Of a DNA stretch of 17,216 nucleotides, positions 6,397-14,533 are shown piece after piece. This stretch comes from Bacillota bacterium. Its GTDB lineage: Bacteria > Bacillota > UBA4882 > UBA8346. The notes beneath the pieces were generated by a model. That model was not told where the DNA came from and did not search any database. It saw only the letters and a program-made list of their open reading frames with translations. How positions within the stretch are numbered: position 1 is the stretch's first letter; the number at the start of each line of letters is the position of its first letter. The position numbers and the translations under genes were made by a program. Location of the stretch: assembly GCA_023400055.1 (NCBI GenBank), contig JAEXFN010000054.1, positions 1-17,216 on the forward strand, given 5' to 3'.

Positions 6397-7428
6397 TTAC
6401 GGATGAATCATTACCTTGATGGAGTCCCCCTTATGTTCCAGGGCGAAGTCCAGCGCCTCTTTGGTTTGATCCAGCGCAAAAGTATGGGTGGCCAAAGCCT
6501 TGACATTCACTTTGCCGGACTGCACCAGTTCGATTGCTTTCGGATACATATTGGCATAGCGGAAAATCCCCAGGATTTTGAGCTCTTTCCCCAGGATTTG
6601 CCCTTGATTGATCGGGGTGAAATCGGCCGGGCTCATCCCGATCATCACGATGGTACCTCCCGGTTTCACCAAATGGGTCGCCAGATTCAGGGTGGCCGAA
6701 GCGCCCGCGGTTTCAAAAACGACCTCCGGTTGCCGGTTCAGGGAAGCGATCATCGCTCCCTCTAAATCGGCCATTTTCCCATTGAAGGTCCGATCCACCC
6801 CCAATTGGGCCGCTTTTTCCAGCCGGAAATCGATCATATCCACGCCCGCGACCGGATAGGCGCCATAGGCCTTGGCAGCCTGGGCCACCACCATTCCGAT
6901 CGGCCCCATCCCCAGCACGGCCGCACTCATGCCCGGCTTCAGGCCGGCTTTCTCGGCAGCGTATACGCCGACCGCCAGGGGTTCCATGAGCGCGGCTTCA
7001 TCATACGTCATCGCGTCGGGAATCTTAAAAGCGAAATCGGCCGGGGAAACCACATATTCGGCGAATGCCCCATCGACCGGGGGAGTCGCCATGAATCGCA
7101 CATCCGGACATAGATTGTAGCGGCCAGTCTTGCAAAATTCACATTTGCGGCAGGGAATTCCCGGTTCCAACGAAACCCGGTCGCCGACTCGCCGATCGGT
7201 GACGGCAGCGCCCAGCGCCACGATCTCCCCGGCGGATTCGTGCCCCAGTACCAATGGCTTTTCAACCACAAACGAGCCGATTTTGCCATGGGTATAGTAA
7301 TGCAGATCGGAACCGCAGATGCCGACCGAGCGAATCTTGACCAGCACCTCGCCCGGACCGGGTTCGGGGATGGCCCGCTCTTCATACTCGATAGTTCCTA
7401 TTTTTTTTAATACGGCGGTCTTCATCAT
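6397..7428 (-). CDS. zinc-dependent medium-chain alcohol/polyol dehydrogenase (sorbitol/xylitol dehydrogenase-like)
   Basis: NAD(P)-dependent oxidoreductase of the MDR superfamily, 343 residues. Catalytic zinc ligands are C38 (GICGSD), H63-E64 (LGHE) and E149 (MEPLAVG). A structural zinc site is complete: C93, C96, C99, C107. The Rossmann motif GMGPIG is at 173-178, and D197 at the end of the second strand favours NAD over NADP. ATG 7428 is chosen because GGAGGG lies ten bases upstream; the earlier ATG at 7446 is part of that ribosome site. Last gene of the carbohydrate cluster, 85 bases after the LarA-like gene. The family acts on secondary alcohols of polyols, sugar acids or threonine; the context suggests a sugar, polyol or aldonate hydroxyl. 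Exact substrate cannot be assigned. Confidence 0.88.
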   Translation of the reverse strand: MMKTAVLKKIGTIEYEERAIPEPGPGEVLVKIRSVGICGSDLHYYTHGKIGSFVVEKPLVLGHESAGEIVALGAAVTDRRVGDRVSLEPGIPCRKCEFCKTGRYNLCPDVRFMATPPVDGAFAEYVVSPADFAFKIPDAMTYDEAALMEPLAVGVYAAEKAGLKPGMSAAVLGMGPIGMVVAQAAKAYGAYPVAGVDMIDFRLEKAAQLGVDRTFNGKMADLEGAMIASLNRQPEVVFETAGASATLNLATHLVKPGGTIVMIGMSPADFTPINQGQILGKELKILGIFRYANMYPKAIELVQSGKVNVKALATHTFALDQTKEALDFALEHKGDSIKVMIHP

Positions 7429-7513
7429 CAAAAGCTTTCCCTCCATTCAAAGGCCGTGAAGTCTTAAATATTCCTGTTCCTGAAAATAACTGTTCATTCC
7501 ATTGCAGTCCGAG

Positions 7514-8782
7514 CTATTTGCGAACGATCGGACATAGATCGCCGCCCAGACGCAAAATAGCAATTTTGGCCCGCTCTCCCTTGAGCCGCAGCGCCGCTTC
7601 CAATGCCTCCTGCGGCGTGGCGAAGGAACGGAAACCGAGTTGGGCGGCTTCGGCCGCGCTCACTCCGGGGGATACCAGGAAAGCGTGGGTCCGGCGGACC
7701 AGCCGGCCGCCCTGGACCATGTTGTGTGCCGCCACCTTGGAAAGGTTCTCCTCCCGGATTAGCCGGTCGGCTTCGGCCAGGGAGACATAGCCGTACTTCA
7801 GGATCTCCGGATGCATTTGGCTGACGCCCTCGGGGCAGGGGGTCACCAGGATGGCGACGGCTCCGTCCGGGGCCACGATATCCAGGGCGCACATTCCTTT
7901 GACAGCCTGCCACATCTCCTGATCCATGGGATGGGAATCGGCGATATAGATCTCCGCTCCCCAATCGGGATCGACCGTGACGCCGAAGAGATTCAGGGCA
8001 TACTCGCAGCCGACCCGGTGCGCTTGCACGGGATCCCCGGTCACCACCTTGACGATGCGCTGCCGGCCGTCGGCCACCACATTGACGATGGCCGACAGGC
8101 CCGCTTTGGCCGCAATCGCGTCGATGATCCGGCGCATCGGATTGTCGCGTACTCCCAACACTTCCCGCTCCGGGAAGTGGACGCTTTTCCAGTGAAAGTC
8201 TCCGACCGCCGCTTCGGTCGCCACCCCGGGCGCGATGATTTTGCCCCCGCCGGAGAATCCGGCCGCCGGATGTGGCGCGATCGATCCGATCCCGATTACG
8301 AAATCGGCCAGGGCCATCTGCTTGTTCAAGATCACCGGGGTCCCGTCCTCCAGGCGTCCGTAATCATGCAGGGCGTCCGGATTGTCCCATTCGTGGTTCA
8401 GAACCGGATAATTGCGGGCGATCTCCGGGCCGACCTTCTGTTCGATCTCCGCCGGGGTCATCGGGCGGTGCGTGCCCAGAGCGATTAACAACTTGATGTT
8501 GGCGGCCGGCACTCCGGCCAGCGCCAGTTCGGCCAGGAGCGGCGGCAGGATCAGCCGGACCGGGGTCGGCCGCGAAATATCGTCGACAATGAGCAAGACT
8601 TTGCTGCTCGGCTTAAGGATTTTACTGAAACGATCCATCCCGATGGGCCGGGCCAGGCTCTGCTCGATCAGGTGCGACGGCTCCTCCGGTTCAGAATCGG
8701 CCCGCACTTCATAGATGCGCGTCTCGTTCCGCGCGGGGATTTGCAGGCCGGGAATGTTGGCGTACGGAAAGTTGTATTGCAC
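7514..8782 (-). CDS. larA: LarA-family nickel-dependent 2-hydroxyacid racemase/epimerase
   Basis: Cytoplasmic enzyme of the lactate racemase superfamily, 422 residues, the normal length. Residues equivalent to the characterised Lactobacillus plantarum LarA set are present with a constant offset of three: R71 in DDISRPTP, H105 in LGTHRPMT, H171 in APHPAAGFSGGGKIIAPG, K181 in that motif (the lysine that holds the nickel-pincer NPN cofactor) and H197 in GDFHWKS. The enzyme is therefore likely active and nickel-dependent. Homologues act on several 2-hydroxyacids, including malate, phenyllactate and gluconate. Here it sits between a sugar-binding protein and a polyol-type dehydrogenase in a glycosidase operon, so a sugar acid 2-epimerase is a better guess than lactate racemase. 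GTG start at 8782 with AAAGGAG six bases upstream. Cofactor genes larB, larC and larE are not in the window. Confidence 0.88.
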   Translation of the reverse strand: MQYNFPYANIPGLQIPARNETRIYEVRADSEPEEPSHLIEQSLARPIGMDRFSKILKPSSKVLLIVDDISRPTPVRLILPPLLAELALAGVPAANIKLLIALGTHRPMTPAEIEQKVGPEIARNYPVLNHEWDNPDALHDYGRLEDGTPVILNKQMALADFVIGIGSIAPHPAAGFSGGGKIIAPGVATEAAVGDFHWKSVHFPEREVLGVRDNPMRRIIDAIAAKAGLSAIVNVVADGRQRIVKVVTGDPVQAHRVGCEYALNLFGVTVDPDWGAEIYIADSHPMDQEMWQAVKGMCALDIVAPDGAVAILVTPCPEGVSQMHPEILKYGYVSLAEADRLIREENLSKVAAHNMVQGGRLVRRTHAFLVSPGVSAAEAAQLGFRSFATPQEALEAALRLKGERAKIAILRLGGDLCPIVRK

Positions 8783-8840
8783 GGCAGTCTCCTTTCGAAA
8801 GCATCGGATATCGAGATATCGATACGGTGTTCCAATGGAA

Positions 8841-8862
8841 AGACGGGCGTTTCCGCCCGTCT
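8841..8862 (-). other. intercistronic hairpin with GAAA loop after the solute-binding protein gene
   Basis: A perfect 9-bp stem (8841-8849 with 8854-8862) closes a tetraloop that reads GAAA in the minus-strand RNA, a stable GNRA loop. It starts 13 bases past the stop of the solute-binding protein gene and is followed by only three T, so it is a weak or partial terminator at best. Such hairpins protect the 3' end of highly expressed binding-protein messages in sugar operons. A tandem 8-bp repeat GATATCGA (8807-8822) lies between it and the LarA-like gene. Confidence 0.65.
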
Positions 8863-8875
8863 CTCGTCCTCGCGA

Positions 8876-10381
8876 TTACTTCTTGTAGATTCCGCCCATC
8901 TCCCGCAGCATCTCGTCGCCGCCGGCCTGCCGCCACTCTTTAGCGAATGCGTCGAAGGAGTCAACCGGTTTGGCGCCGATAATGATTTGGGTGTAGGCTT
9001 CTTGCTGTTTCCGGAACAATTCCGGCCAGTATTTGACGTATGCTTTGCTCCGCGCCGCCACATCAATGAAGGGGTTCGGCACGCTGACTTTGATCAGTTG
9101 CTTCAGCATCTTCGCCATTAAGGCGTTGTTCTCGGGCTTATCGGCGGCAATTTTCATTTGCGCTTCCCACAAATGGGTTTGCCGGAAGCATTGCATGGCG
9201 GTCATCCGCTTCTTGCCTTCCTCGGTCAAGCTTTTGTTCCCTTTGGCGTCGGTCACATAGTCGAACCCTTTCACTCCCCAGCTGCCGAACTGGTAGCCTT
9301 CGTCCGAGGCCCAGAAATCCCACCACTTGAAGAGCTTCTCGATCTTCTTGGGGTCTCTCAGCTTGGCGCTGACGAAGAAATGGCTCGATGTTCCGGCATC
9401 CTGATAATATTGCGGCGTCTTATGCCGGTCCGAGGCCAGAATCGGTACCATCACCCACTGCGCTTTGGGATCGTTGGCCCGCATTTGCTGCCAGAATTGC
9501 GGCACCGGATTGAAATCGCTGGGCCGCAACTGATCGAGCCAGGGGGTGATTACCCCTACTTTGGCGGCGGCAACCTTGCCCCAGAAAGAGCCGGGGTTGG
9601 TGGGCACGTCCGGGTCGATCAGGCCCTCTTTGTACCAGCGCTGCATGGTCGCCAGACATTCCTTGGCATCCGGGCTGATGCCGTTGTATTGGACCTGCCC
9701 TTTGGAATCATAGGCGAATTGGTAAGCATTGCCGACCGCGAAGAACGGATTCATGAAAATATTGAAATTATCCATCGAAAAACCGTAGGTGTCATTCTTG
9801 CCATTGCCGTCGGGGTCTTTGGTCACAAAGGCCCTCAACACCTTCTCCAAATCGTCCATGGTCTTCGGGACCGGCAGTTTCAGTTTGTCCAGCCAATCCT
9901 TGCGGATGGCGAAGCAATTGCGGGCCGTGGCGCGCGGTCGGGGCACGCCGTACAGCACGCCGTTGACCGAACCCAGTTGAATCGCACCGGGGGCTAAGGC
10001 CTTCCACAGATGCGGCGCATACTTGCGCAGATACTTCTCGACCGGTTGAAAGGCGCCCTGGTTGATCCAGTCGTAGCCGGCGGGGGTATTTTGCAAGTTG
10101 ATCAGCGTGGCGTCGGGAATATTGCCCGAGGCCATCGTGGTGGAAAGCCGCTCGATGGAGTAGTTCATATTGAAGTCCATCTGCAGCTTGATGCCGAGCC
10201 GATTTTCAACCGCTTTCCACTCCGGCCAATCCGGAGCGGGAATCGTCGACACCCACAGGTCGGTCATAATCCGCAACGGCACGGCCTCGCTCGCGGCAGA
10301 AACTCCCGAATTGGCAATGAAGCCGGTGGCCAACACTCCTACCAAGGCTATCCACACCAGGAAACGAACTAACTTCTTCAT
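8876..10381 (-). CDS. carbohydrate ABC transporter substrate-binding protein (LplA/YtcQ type)
   Basis: Extracytoplasmic sugar-binding protein, 501 residues, family-1 solute-binding type used with LplB/YtcP permeases. ATG 10381 has GGAGGAGG five to seven bases upstream and is followed by a clear signal peptide: MKKLVRFLVW, a hydrophobic core to about 25, and cleavage near VSAAS (28-31). An in-frame extension to 10753 exists but runs back into the permease gene region and has no signal. Typical features follow: DWPEWKAVENRLGI, ASGNIPDATLIN, NGVLYGVPRPRA, FAIRKDWLDKL and the calcium-loop-like DPDGNGKNDTYGF, plus many tryptophans and tyrosines for sugar stacking. There is no lipobox cysteine, although this family is usually a lipoprotein in Firmicutes. 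Hairpins flank the gene on both sides, which suggests its message level is set separately. The sugar bound is unknown; length and family favour an oligosaccharide. Confidence 0.92.
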   Translation of the reverse strand: MKKLVRFLVWIALVGVLATGFIANSGVSAASEAVPLRIMTDLWVSTIPAPDWPEWKAVENRLGIKLQMDFNMNYSIERLSTTMASGNIPDATLINLQNTPAGYDWINQGAFQPVEKYLRKYAPHLWKALAPGAIQLGSVNGVLYGVPRPRATARNCFAIRKDWLDKLKLPVPKTMDDLEKVLRAFVTKDPDGNGKNDTYGFSMDNFNIFMNPFFAVGNAYQFAYDSKGQVQYNGISPDAKECLATMQRWYKEGLIDPDVPTNPGSFWGKVAAAKVGVITPWLDQLRPSDFNPVPQFWQQMRANDPKAQWVMVPILASDRHKTPQYYQDAGTSSHFFVSAKLRDPKKIEKLFKWWDFWASDEGYQFGSWGVKGFDYVTDAKGNKSLTEEGKKRMTAMQCFRQTHLWEAQMKIAADKPENNALMAKMLKQLIKVSVPNPFIDVAARSKAYVKYWPELFRKQQEAYTQIIIGAKPVDSFDAFAKEWRQAGGDEMLREMGGIYKK

Positions 10382-10401
10382 TTTTCCTCCTCCTTTTTTA
10401 T

Positions 10402-10422
10402 ATCCATGGTATCGCCATGGAT
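10402..10422 (-). other. hairpin in the leader between permease and solute-binding protein genes
   Basis: An 8-bp perfect stem (10402-10409 with 10415-10422) around a 5-base loop lies 20 bases upstream of the binding-protein ATG, in a 113-base intercistronic gap. There is no T-run. It may be a processing or stabilising element rather than a terminator. A 10-bp palindrome GTTGCGCAAC lies at about 10466-10475 in the same gap. Confidence 0.5.
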
Positions 10423-10494
10423 GAATCGCTAAAGAAACCTCGCCAGTCCTCGGATGAACATTTTGGTTGCGCAACGGACCGCGCCGGATTGCGT

Positions 10495-11370
10495 CTATTC
10501 TTTGATGGCGCCCAAGGTTAAGCCCTTCACGAAACTGCGCTGGAAAAACGGGTACAACAGCAGCATCGGCAATGCCGACAAGATGATCGACGCCATCTGG
10601 AGCGATTCCGGGCTGGCCGCCATCTGGCTCGCGGACGACGATTCGCCCGCGCCCAAACTGTTGGCCGAGGCGATGGCCTGTCTGACCAGCACCTGCAAGG
10701 GCCACTTTTCCGGACTGCTGATGTACAGAATCCCGTCGAAGAAGAGGTTCCACTGCCGGACCACATACAAGAGCCCGACCGCCGCGAGCATCGGTTTGAC
10801 CAACGGCAGATAGACCCGGTAATAGATCAGGAATTCCCCGGCGCCGTCGATCCGCGCCGACTCTTCCAGGCTGGCCGGGACCCCCGCGAAAGTCTGGCGC
10901 ATGATGAAAAAGGTATAGGCGCCCATCGCTCCCGGGAAGATCAAGGCGGCCATGCTGTCGAGCATTCCCAGGCTGCGCACCACCAGATAGGTGGGGATCA
11001 TCCCGCCGTTGAAGAGGAAGGTGAAGAGGATGACGGCGGTCAGGAAGCGCCTCCCGATCAACTGCTGCTTCGATAAGGAATAAGCCAGCATCGTGGTCAA
11101 GACCAAGCTCAACAGGGTCCCCAGTGCCGTAATGATCACCGAGATCAGCAGGGCCCGGGGAAAAGTCACCCCTTGCAGCAGCGTAATATAGGCGCTAAAC
11201 GACCATTGCTTGGGCAGGATCTCCACGCCGACCGCCGGCTGCCAGCTGCCCTCGAAGGAGCGCAGCACGCAATAGACGAACGGAAAGATCGTAATCAGCG
11301 CCAAGCACGACAAGAGCGCGTAATTGCCGAAATCAAACAGGCGACTGGACCAGGAATTGTCACGTACCAT
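10495..11370 (-). CDS. carbohydrate ABC transporter permease (YtcP/LplC type)
   Basis: Second membrane subunit of the sugar importer, 291 residues with six predicted helices (about 14-36, 72-97, 108-132, 140-160, 195-210 and 258-276). The EAA loop at 169-193 (EESARIDGAGEF then VYLPLVKP) binds the shared ATPase. FNGGMIPTYLVVRSLGM near 120-136 is characteristic of the YtcP/LplC branch. The ATG at 11370 directly follows the TAA of the preceding permease gene with no gap (TAAATG), so the two are probably translationally coupled; GGAGGG lies about ten bases upstream. No ATP-binding subunit is encoded in the cluster, as is normal for this transporter group, which uses an MsmX-type multitask ATPase elsewhere. 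Confidence 0.93.
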   Translation of the reverse strand: MVRDNSWSSRLFDFGNYALLSCLALITIFPFVYCVLRSFEGSWQPAVGVEILPKQWSFSAYITLLQGVTFPRALLISVIITALGTLLSLVLTTMLAYSLSKQQLIGRRFLTAVILFTFLFNGGMIPTYLVVRSLGMLDSMAALIFPGAMGAYTFFIMRQTFAGVPASLEESARIDGAGEFLIYYRVYLPLVKPMLAAVGLLYVVRQWNLFFDGILYISSPEKWPLQVLVRQAIASANSLGAGESSSASQMAASPESLQMASIILSALPMLLLYPFFQRSFVKGLTLGAIKE

Positions 11371-12315
11371 TTAAAAGAGTCCCTCCTCGCCGGACTTCTT
11401 GGCCAGCCAGTTCGCGCCGAGCACCAGCACGAGAGCGATGACCGACTTGAAAAGACTGACTGTCGTCGCGTAACTGAACATGCCTTCCTGGATCCCCTTG
11501 CGGAAGGCGAAGGTGTCGAAGACATCCCCCACCCGGTAAAGCAGCGGATTGTTGCTGATCAGGGTGTAAATCTGTTCGAATCCCACATCCAGAAAGGCTC
11601 CCAGCCGCATGATCAGGACGATGACGATGGTCGGCCGCAGCCCGACCAGGGTGATGTGCCACAGCTGCTTCCAGCGGCTCGCGCCGTCGATCACCGCCGC
11701 TTCATACAGTTGCTGGTCGATGCCGGAGAGCGCCGCCAGGAAAAGCACGCTGCCCCAGCCGGCTTCTTTCCAGACCTGTTGCAGGATCACCGTGATCCGG
11801 AAAAACTCCGGCTTGGACAAGAGCATAAAGGGTTGCCCGGTGTCCGACGCCAAAAGCCGGCTGAAAAAGCCCTGCCCCGACGAGAAGGTGAGGATGGTGA
11901 TCCCGGCGATGACCACCCAGGAGACGAAGTACGGCGCATAAAACACGGTCTGGACCGTTTCTTTGAAAAAGCGGTTGCGCAACTCGTTGAGGAGCAGCGC
12001 CAAGACGATGGTGAAGGGAAAGTAGATGACCAGGCCCATCACCGCCAGGATCAGCGTATTGTTCAGCAAGATCCAGAAGTCCGGCTGAGTGAACAATTCC
12101 TGAAAATGTTTCCAGCCGACCCACGGGCTGTTCAGCATCCCCAGAAACGGGCTGTAGTCCTGGAAAGCCGTGATCACCCCCCACATCGGGCCATATTTGA
12201 AGATCACGTACCACAGCAACCCCGGCAGGGCCATCAAGTACAGCACTCTCATCCGCCAGATCTCCCGCCCGATGCTCCGGCGGTCCCGCGGGGCGGAATT
12301 GCTATCCTTACGCAT
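11371..12315 (-). CDS. carbohydrate ABC transporter permease (LplB type)
   Basis: First membrane subunit of the sugar importer, 314 residues. A charged N-terminus (MRKDSNSAPRDRR) leads into helix 1 at about 24-42 (LYLMALPGLLWYVIFKYGP), typical of the LplB family, with five further helices at about 82-108, 124-146, 180-200, 227-250 and 284-304. The EAA loop is at 205-229 (EAAVIDGASRWKQLWHITL). ATG 12315 has GAGGTGAT five bases upstream. It follows the glycosidase gene after 58 bases and abuts the next permease gene. Confidence 0.93.
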   Translation of the reverse strand: MRKDSNSAPRDRRSIGREIWRMRVLYLMALPGLLWYVIFKYGPMWGVITAFQDYSPFLGMLNSPWVGWKHFQELFTQPDFWILLNNTLILAVMGLVIYFPFTIVLALLLNELRNRFFKETVQTVFYAPYFVSWVVIAGITILTFSSGQGFFSRLLASDTGQPFMLLSKPEFFRITVILQQVWKEAGWGSVLFLAALSGIDQQLYEAAVIDGASRWKQLWHITLVGLRPTIVIVLIMRLGAFLDVGFEQIYTLISNNPLLYRVGDVFDTFAFRKGIQEGMFSYATTVSLFKSVIALVLVLGANWLAKKSGEEGLF

Positions 12316-12373
12316 TCGCTATCACCTCATCCTTCCGATTCCGCATCGCGGCGAAATACCGCCGGCGCGGTGC

Positions 12374-14293
12374 TCATGACGCCAGGTCCGCGTCCACAGC
12401 CACGGCGATCGCCTCGGAACGTTCGCTCGCCACCAGCGAAGCGTTGAGGCTCTCGACCCGGTATTCGTAGCGCTGTCCGTCGGCCACGTCCATATCGGTA
12501 TACGTGGCAGTATTCAAGGATTGGGCATCGCTGATCAGCCGGAATTCGGCCTCGCCGGCGCCGCGCCGCCAAATCCGGTAGTACAAGAAGTCCCGTTCCG
12601 GACAAGGTTGCCATTTCAAGAAGACCTGGCGGTTGCCGTTGCAGCCCGTCTCGGCCACGGCCTTGATGAAAGCGGGCTGGCTCGGGCGCTCCGGATTCTC
12701 CGGCAGCAATAGCAGCAGCGAGACCGAATGCATCGGCATGTCGAGGTCCGCCGCGAATTGGCCATCCAAGGCGATGCCCCGCACCGGTTCGTACAGTTCC
12801 AGCCCTTCCCGCTCCCGGAGCGCCCGGATCTGTTCCAGCGACGGCTGGCTGGGCATTCCAAAACCCTTCCATACCGCATAGGCGTTGCTATGGTCGCGAT
12901 CGATTCGGTAATGCACCAGCCGGTATGGACCCGTAAACGGCAGATTGCGAACCTCCAGGCGCAGCTGGCGCTGGTTGACGTCGTCCTCCACGCCGTCCTC
13001 GAAGTTCCAGGCCATGACGGCCAGCGCATCGTCCTGCCGGGTGGGCAGGATCCCGAATTTGCGGCCGAATCCCTCCGCCGCGCAACCGGCGGTCAACCGC
13101 TCATCGCCCAGCCGGCTCAGGAGCACATAGGCGTTGAAGATCGCTTTCTTCAGCAAGTCGGTGCTGGGGTAGCGGTTTAAGGGCGTCAGCTGGGAACGGT
13201 TCCCGCTGAACAGGAACTTTTCCCATTGGATATGGCAGTTGTCGCTGTCGGCGATGCTCAGGTTGGCCCGATACTCGTCTTCGACGACGGCGCAGTAGTT
13301 GGTGACCATTTTGCAGACAAAACCCGACGGGTAATGGGTGTTCCGGAAGTTCAGCCAGCTTTCCTTGCAGATTCCCAAATTGCCGTGCCAGACGATATCC
13401 GACTCGTCATTGAAAAATTCGACCCCGTCCAGTTTCGGATAGTCTTTCAGGCAATCCAGGAACCGCCGCAGCGCGTCGAACATGACTTCCGAAGACGGGT
13501 TGTAGCCATGGGGGAAGCCGCCTTTGCAATGGACCGAGATAAAATCGACCCGCGTGCCGAAACCTCCGCTGACATAATTGACGCCCCGGGTGCAATGTTG
13601 CAGAAACATTTGATAGATTCTGAAGGCCCCATCCTCCTGTTTCACGGCCGGTCCGCCCACCTTGATCCGCGGATTGACCGCATGGACGGCCGCCTCCATG
13701 TAGTCATAGAGTGCAAAGAAGCTGGTCGGGTCGTCCACCCAGAACTGCTGGTTATCCGGCTCGTTCCAAACCTCGAAGTACCATTGCTCCACCTCGGCCC
13801 GGCCGTAGCGCTCCTCCAAGTGTCTTACAAAATCCTCCAGCAACTGCCGCCACAGCTTGAAGTCCTTGGGAATGAAGCAGAACTCCTCGCTCTTGCGGAT
13901 GCAGTGCGGCAGATAAACGGTCTCGACGATCGGCCGGATGTGATGTTCCAACATGATGTCATACACCCGGTCCACCAGGGTCCAGTCGTAGCCGAGCCGG
14001 CCCGCCTCATCCAGGGTCACCACCGCGTCGTCCTCGAAGCAATGGCTGTCCCGGCTGGCATTGCCGTAATCATTGCCCCGCAGGAAATGAAAATCGCCCT
14101 TGCCGTGCAGGGTCAGGATGTTATGCAGGCGCATGTATCGGAAGTGGTTGTGATAGGAAGACAGGTAATCGTACATTTTTTGTGACGCTGCCGTATAGGT
14201 ATAATCGGCGTTGGCATATCCCACGGCACTGTAAAAATGCCGGAAAGGTCGGCGTTCTTTCTGAAAATCCACCGCTAACACAATTTGATCCAT
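12374..14293 (-). CDS. GH39 glycosidase, alpha-L-iduronidase-like, with C-terminal FN3 domain
   Basis: Retaining glycoside hydrolase of clan A, 639 residues, without signal peptide and so probably cytoplasmic. The barrel (about 10-345) has the acid/base glutamate E178 in FEVWNEPD and the likely nucleophile E297 in EFFNDESDI. The second motif resembles NDEAD of human alpha-L-iduronidase rather than the TEFNTSY of bacterial GH39 beta-xylosidases. A beta-sandwich follows (about 375-530), with the YRIDRDHSNAYAVWKGFGMP segment near 462-481 that both branches share in general form. Residues about 535-635 look like a fibronectin type III module, again as in iduronidase. ATG 14293 has AAGGAG seven bases upstream. 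First gene of the transport operon, which implies that the imported oligosaccharide is cut inside the cell. Substrate could be a uronic-acid glycan or a xyloside; family GH39 is sure, specificity is not. Confidence 0.85.
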   Translation of the reverse strand: MDQIVLAVDFQKERRPFRHFYSAVGYANADYTYTAASQKMYDYLSSYHNHFRYMRLHNILTLHGKGDFHFLRGNDYGNASRDSHCFEDDAVVTLDEAGRLGYDWTLVDRVYDIMLEHHIRPIVETVYLPHCIRKSEEFCFIPKDFKLWRQLLEDFVRHLEERYGRAEVEQWYFEVWNEPDNQQFWVDDPTSFFALYDYMEAAVHAVNPRIKVGGPAVKQEDGAFRIYQMFLQHCTRGVNYVSGGFGTRVDFISVHCKGGFPHGYNPSSEVMFDALRRFLDCLKDYPKLDGVEFFNDESDIVWHGNLGICKESWLNFRNTHYPSGFVCKMVTNYCAVVEDEYRANLSIADSDNCHIQWEKFLFSGNRSQLTPLNRYPSTDLLKKAIFNAYVLLSRLGDERLTAGCAAEGFGRKFGILPTRQDDALAVMAWNFEDGVEDDVNQRQLRLEVRNLPFTGPYRLVHYRIDRDHSNAYAVWKGFGMPSQPSLEQIRALREREGLELYEPVRGIALDGQFAADLDMPMHSVSLLLLLPENPERPSQPAFIKAVAETGCNGNRQVFLKWQPCPERDFLYYRIWRRGAGEAEFRLISDAQSLNTATYTDMDVADGQRYEYRVESLNASLVASERSEAIAVAVDADLAS

Positions 14294-14330
14294 CTTTGCA
14301 GCTCCTTGCGTAATGATGATTGTTGCTTAC

Positions 14331-14363
14331 ATTTTAATATTCTTTGCGTTAATAATCTTTGAA
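14331..14363 (-). promoter_or_regulatory. weak candidate promoter for the glycosidase operon
   Basis: On the minus strand TTCAAA (14363-14358) and TATTAA (14339-14334) are 18 bases apart, in an AT-rich stretch between the AraC-gene terminator and the glycosidase ATG. Both boxes are poor matches, as expected if the AraC-type protein activates. AACGC occurs twice just upstream and within (minus-strand direct repeat around 14373-14377 and 14346-14350), a possible activator site. Confidence 0.3.
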
Positions 14364-14396
14364 TAAAATTGCAGCGTTTTGTGCTATTTTTGAGAT

Positions 14397-14421
14397 AAAA
14401 AAAATGCTTGTAATCAAGCAT
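14397..14421 (-). terminator. rho-independent terminator of the AraC-type regulator gene
   Basis: A 7-bp perfect stem (14415-14421 with 14404-14410) around a 4-base loop is followed on the minus strand by seven T. It lies 113 bases past the regulator stop and before the glycosidase operon, so regulator and operon are separate transcripts. Confidence 0.8.
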
Positions 14422-14533
14422 CTATAGGATAAGCTGGTCTTATTCATCACAGCCATGTCGAAACAGGCCCATTTTCCCGGTATTGAATGGTTGATATTTT
14501 AGCAGCCCGGGGAACCGCCTCGGCCCGGAGCGG

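Noticed and set aside
11173..12447. Plus-strand open frame of 424 codons over the permease genes
   Set aside because: Antisense shadow of two clear permeases, rich in H, D, Q and R without domain pattern.
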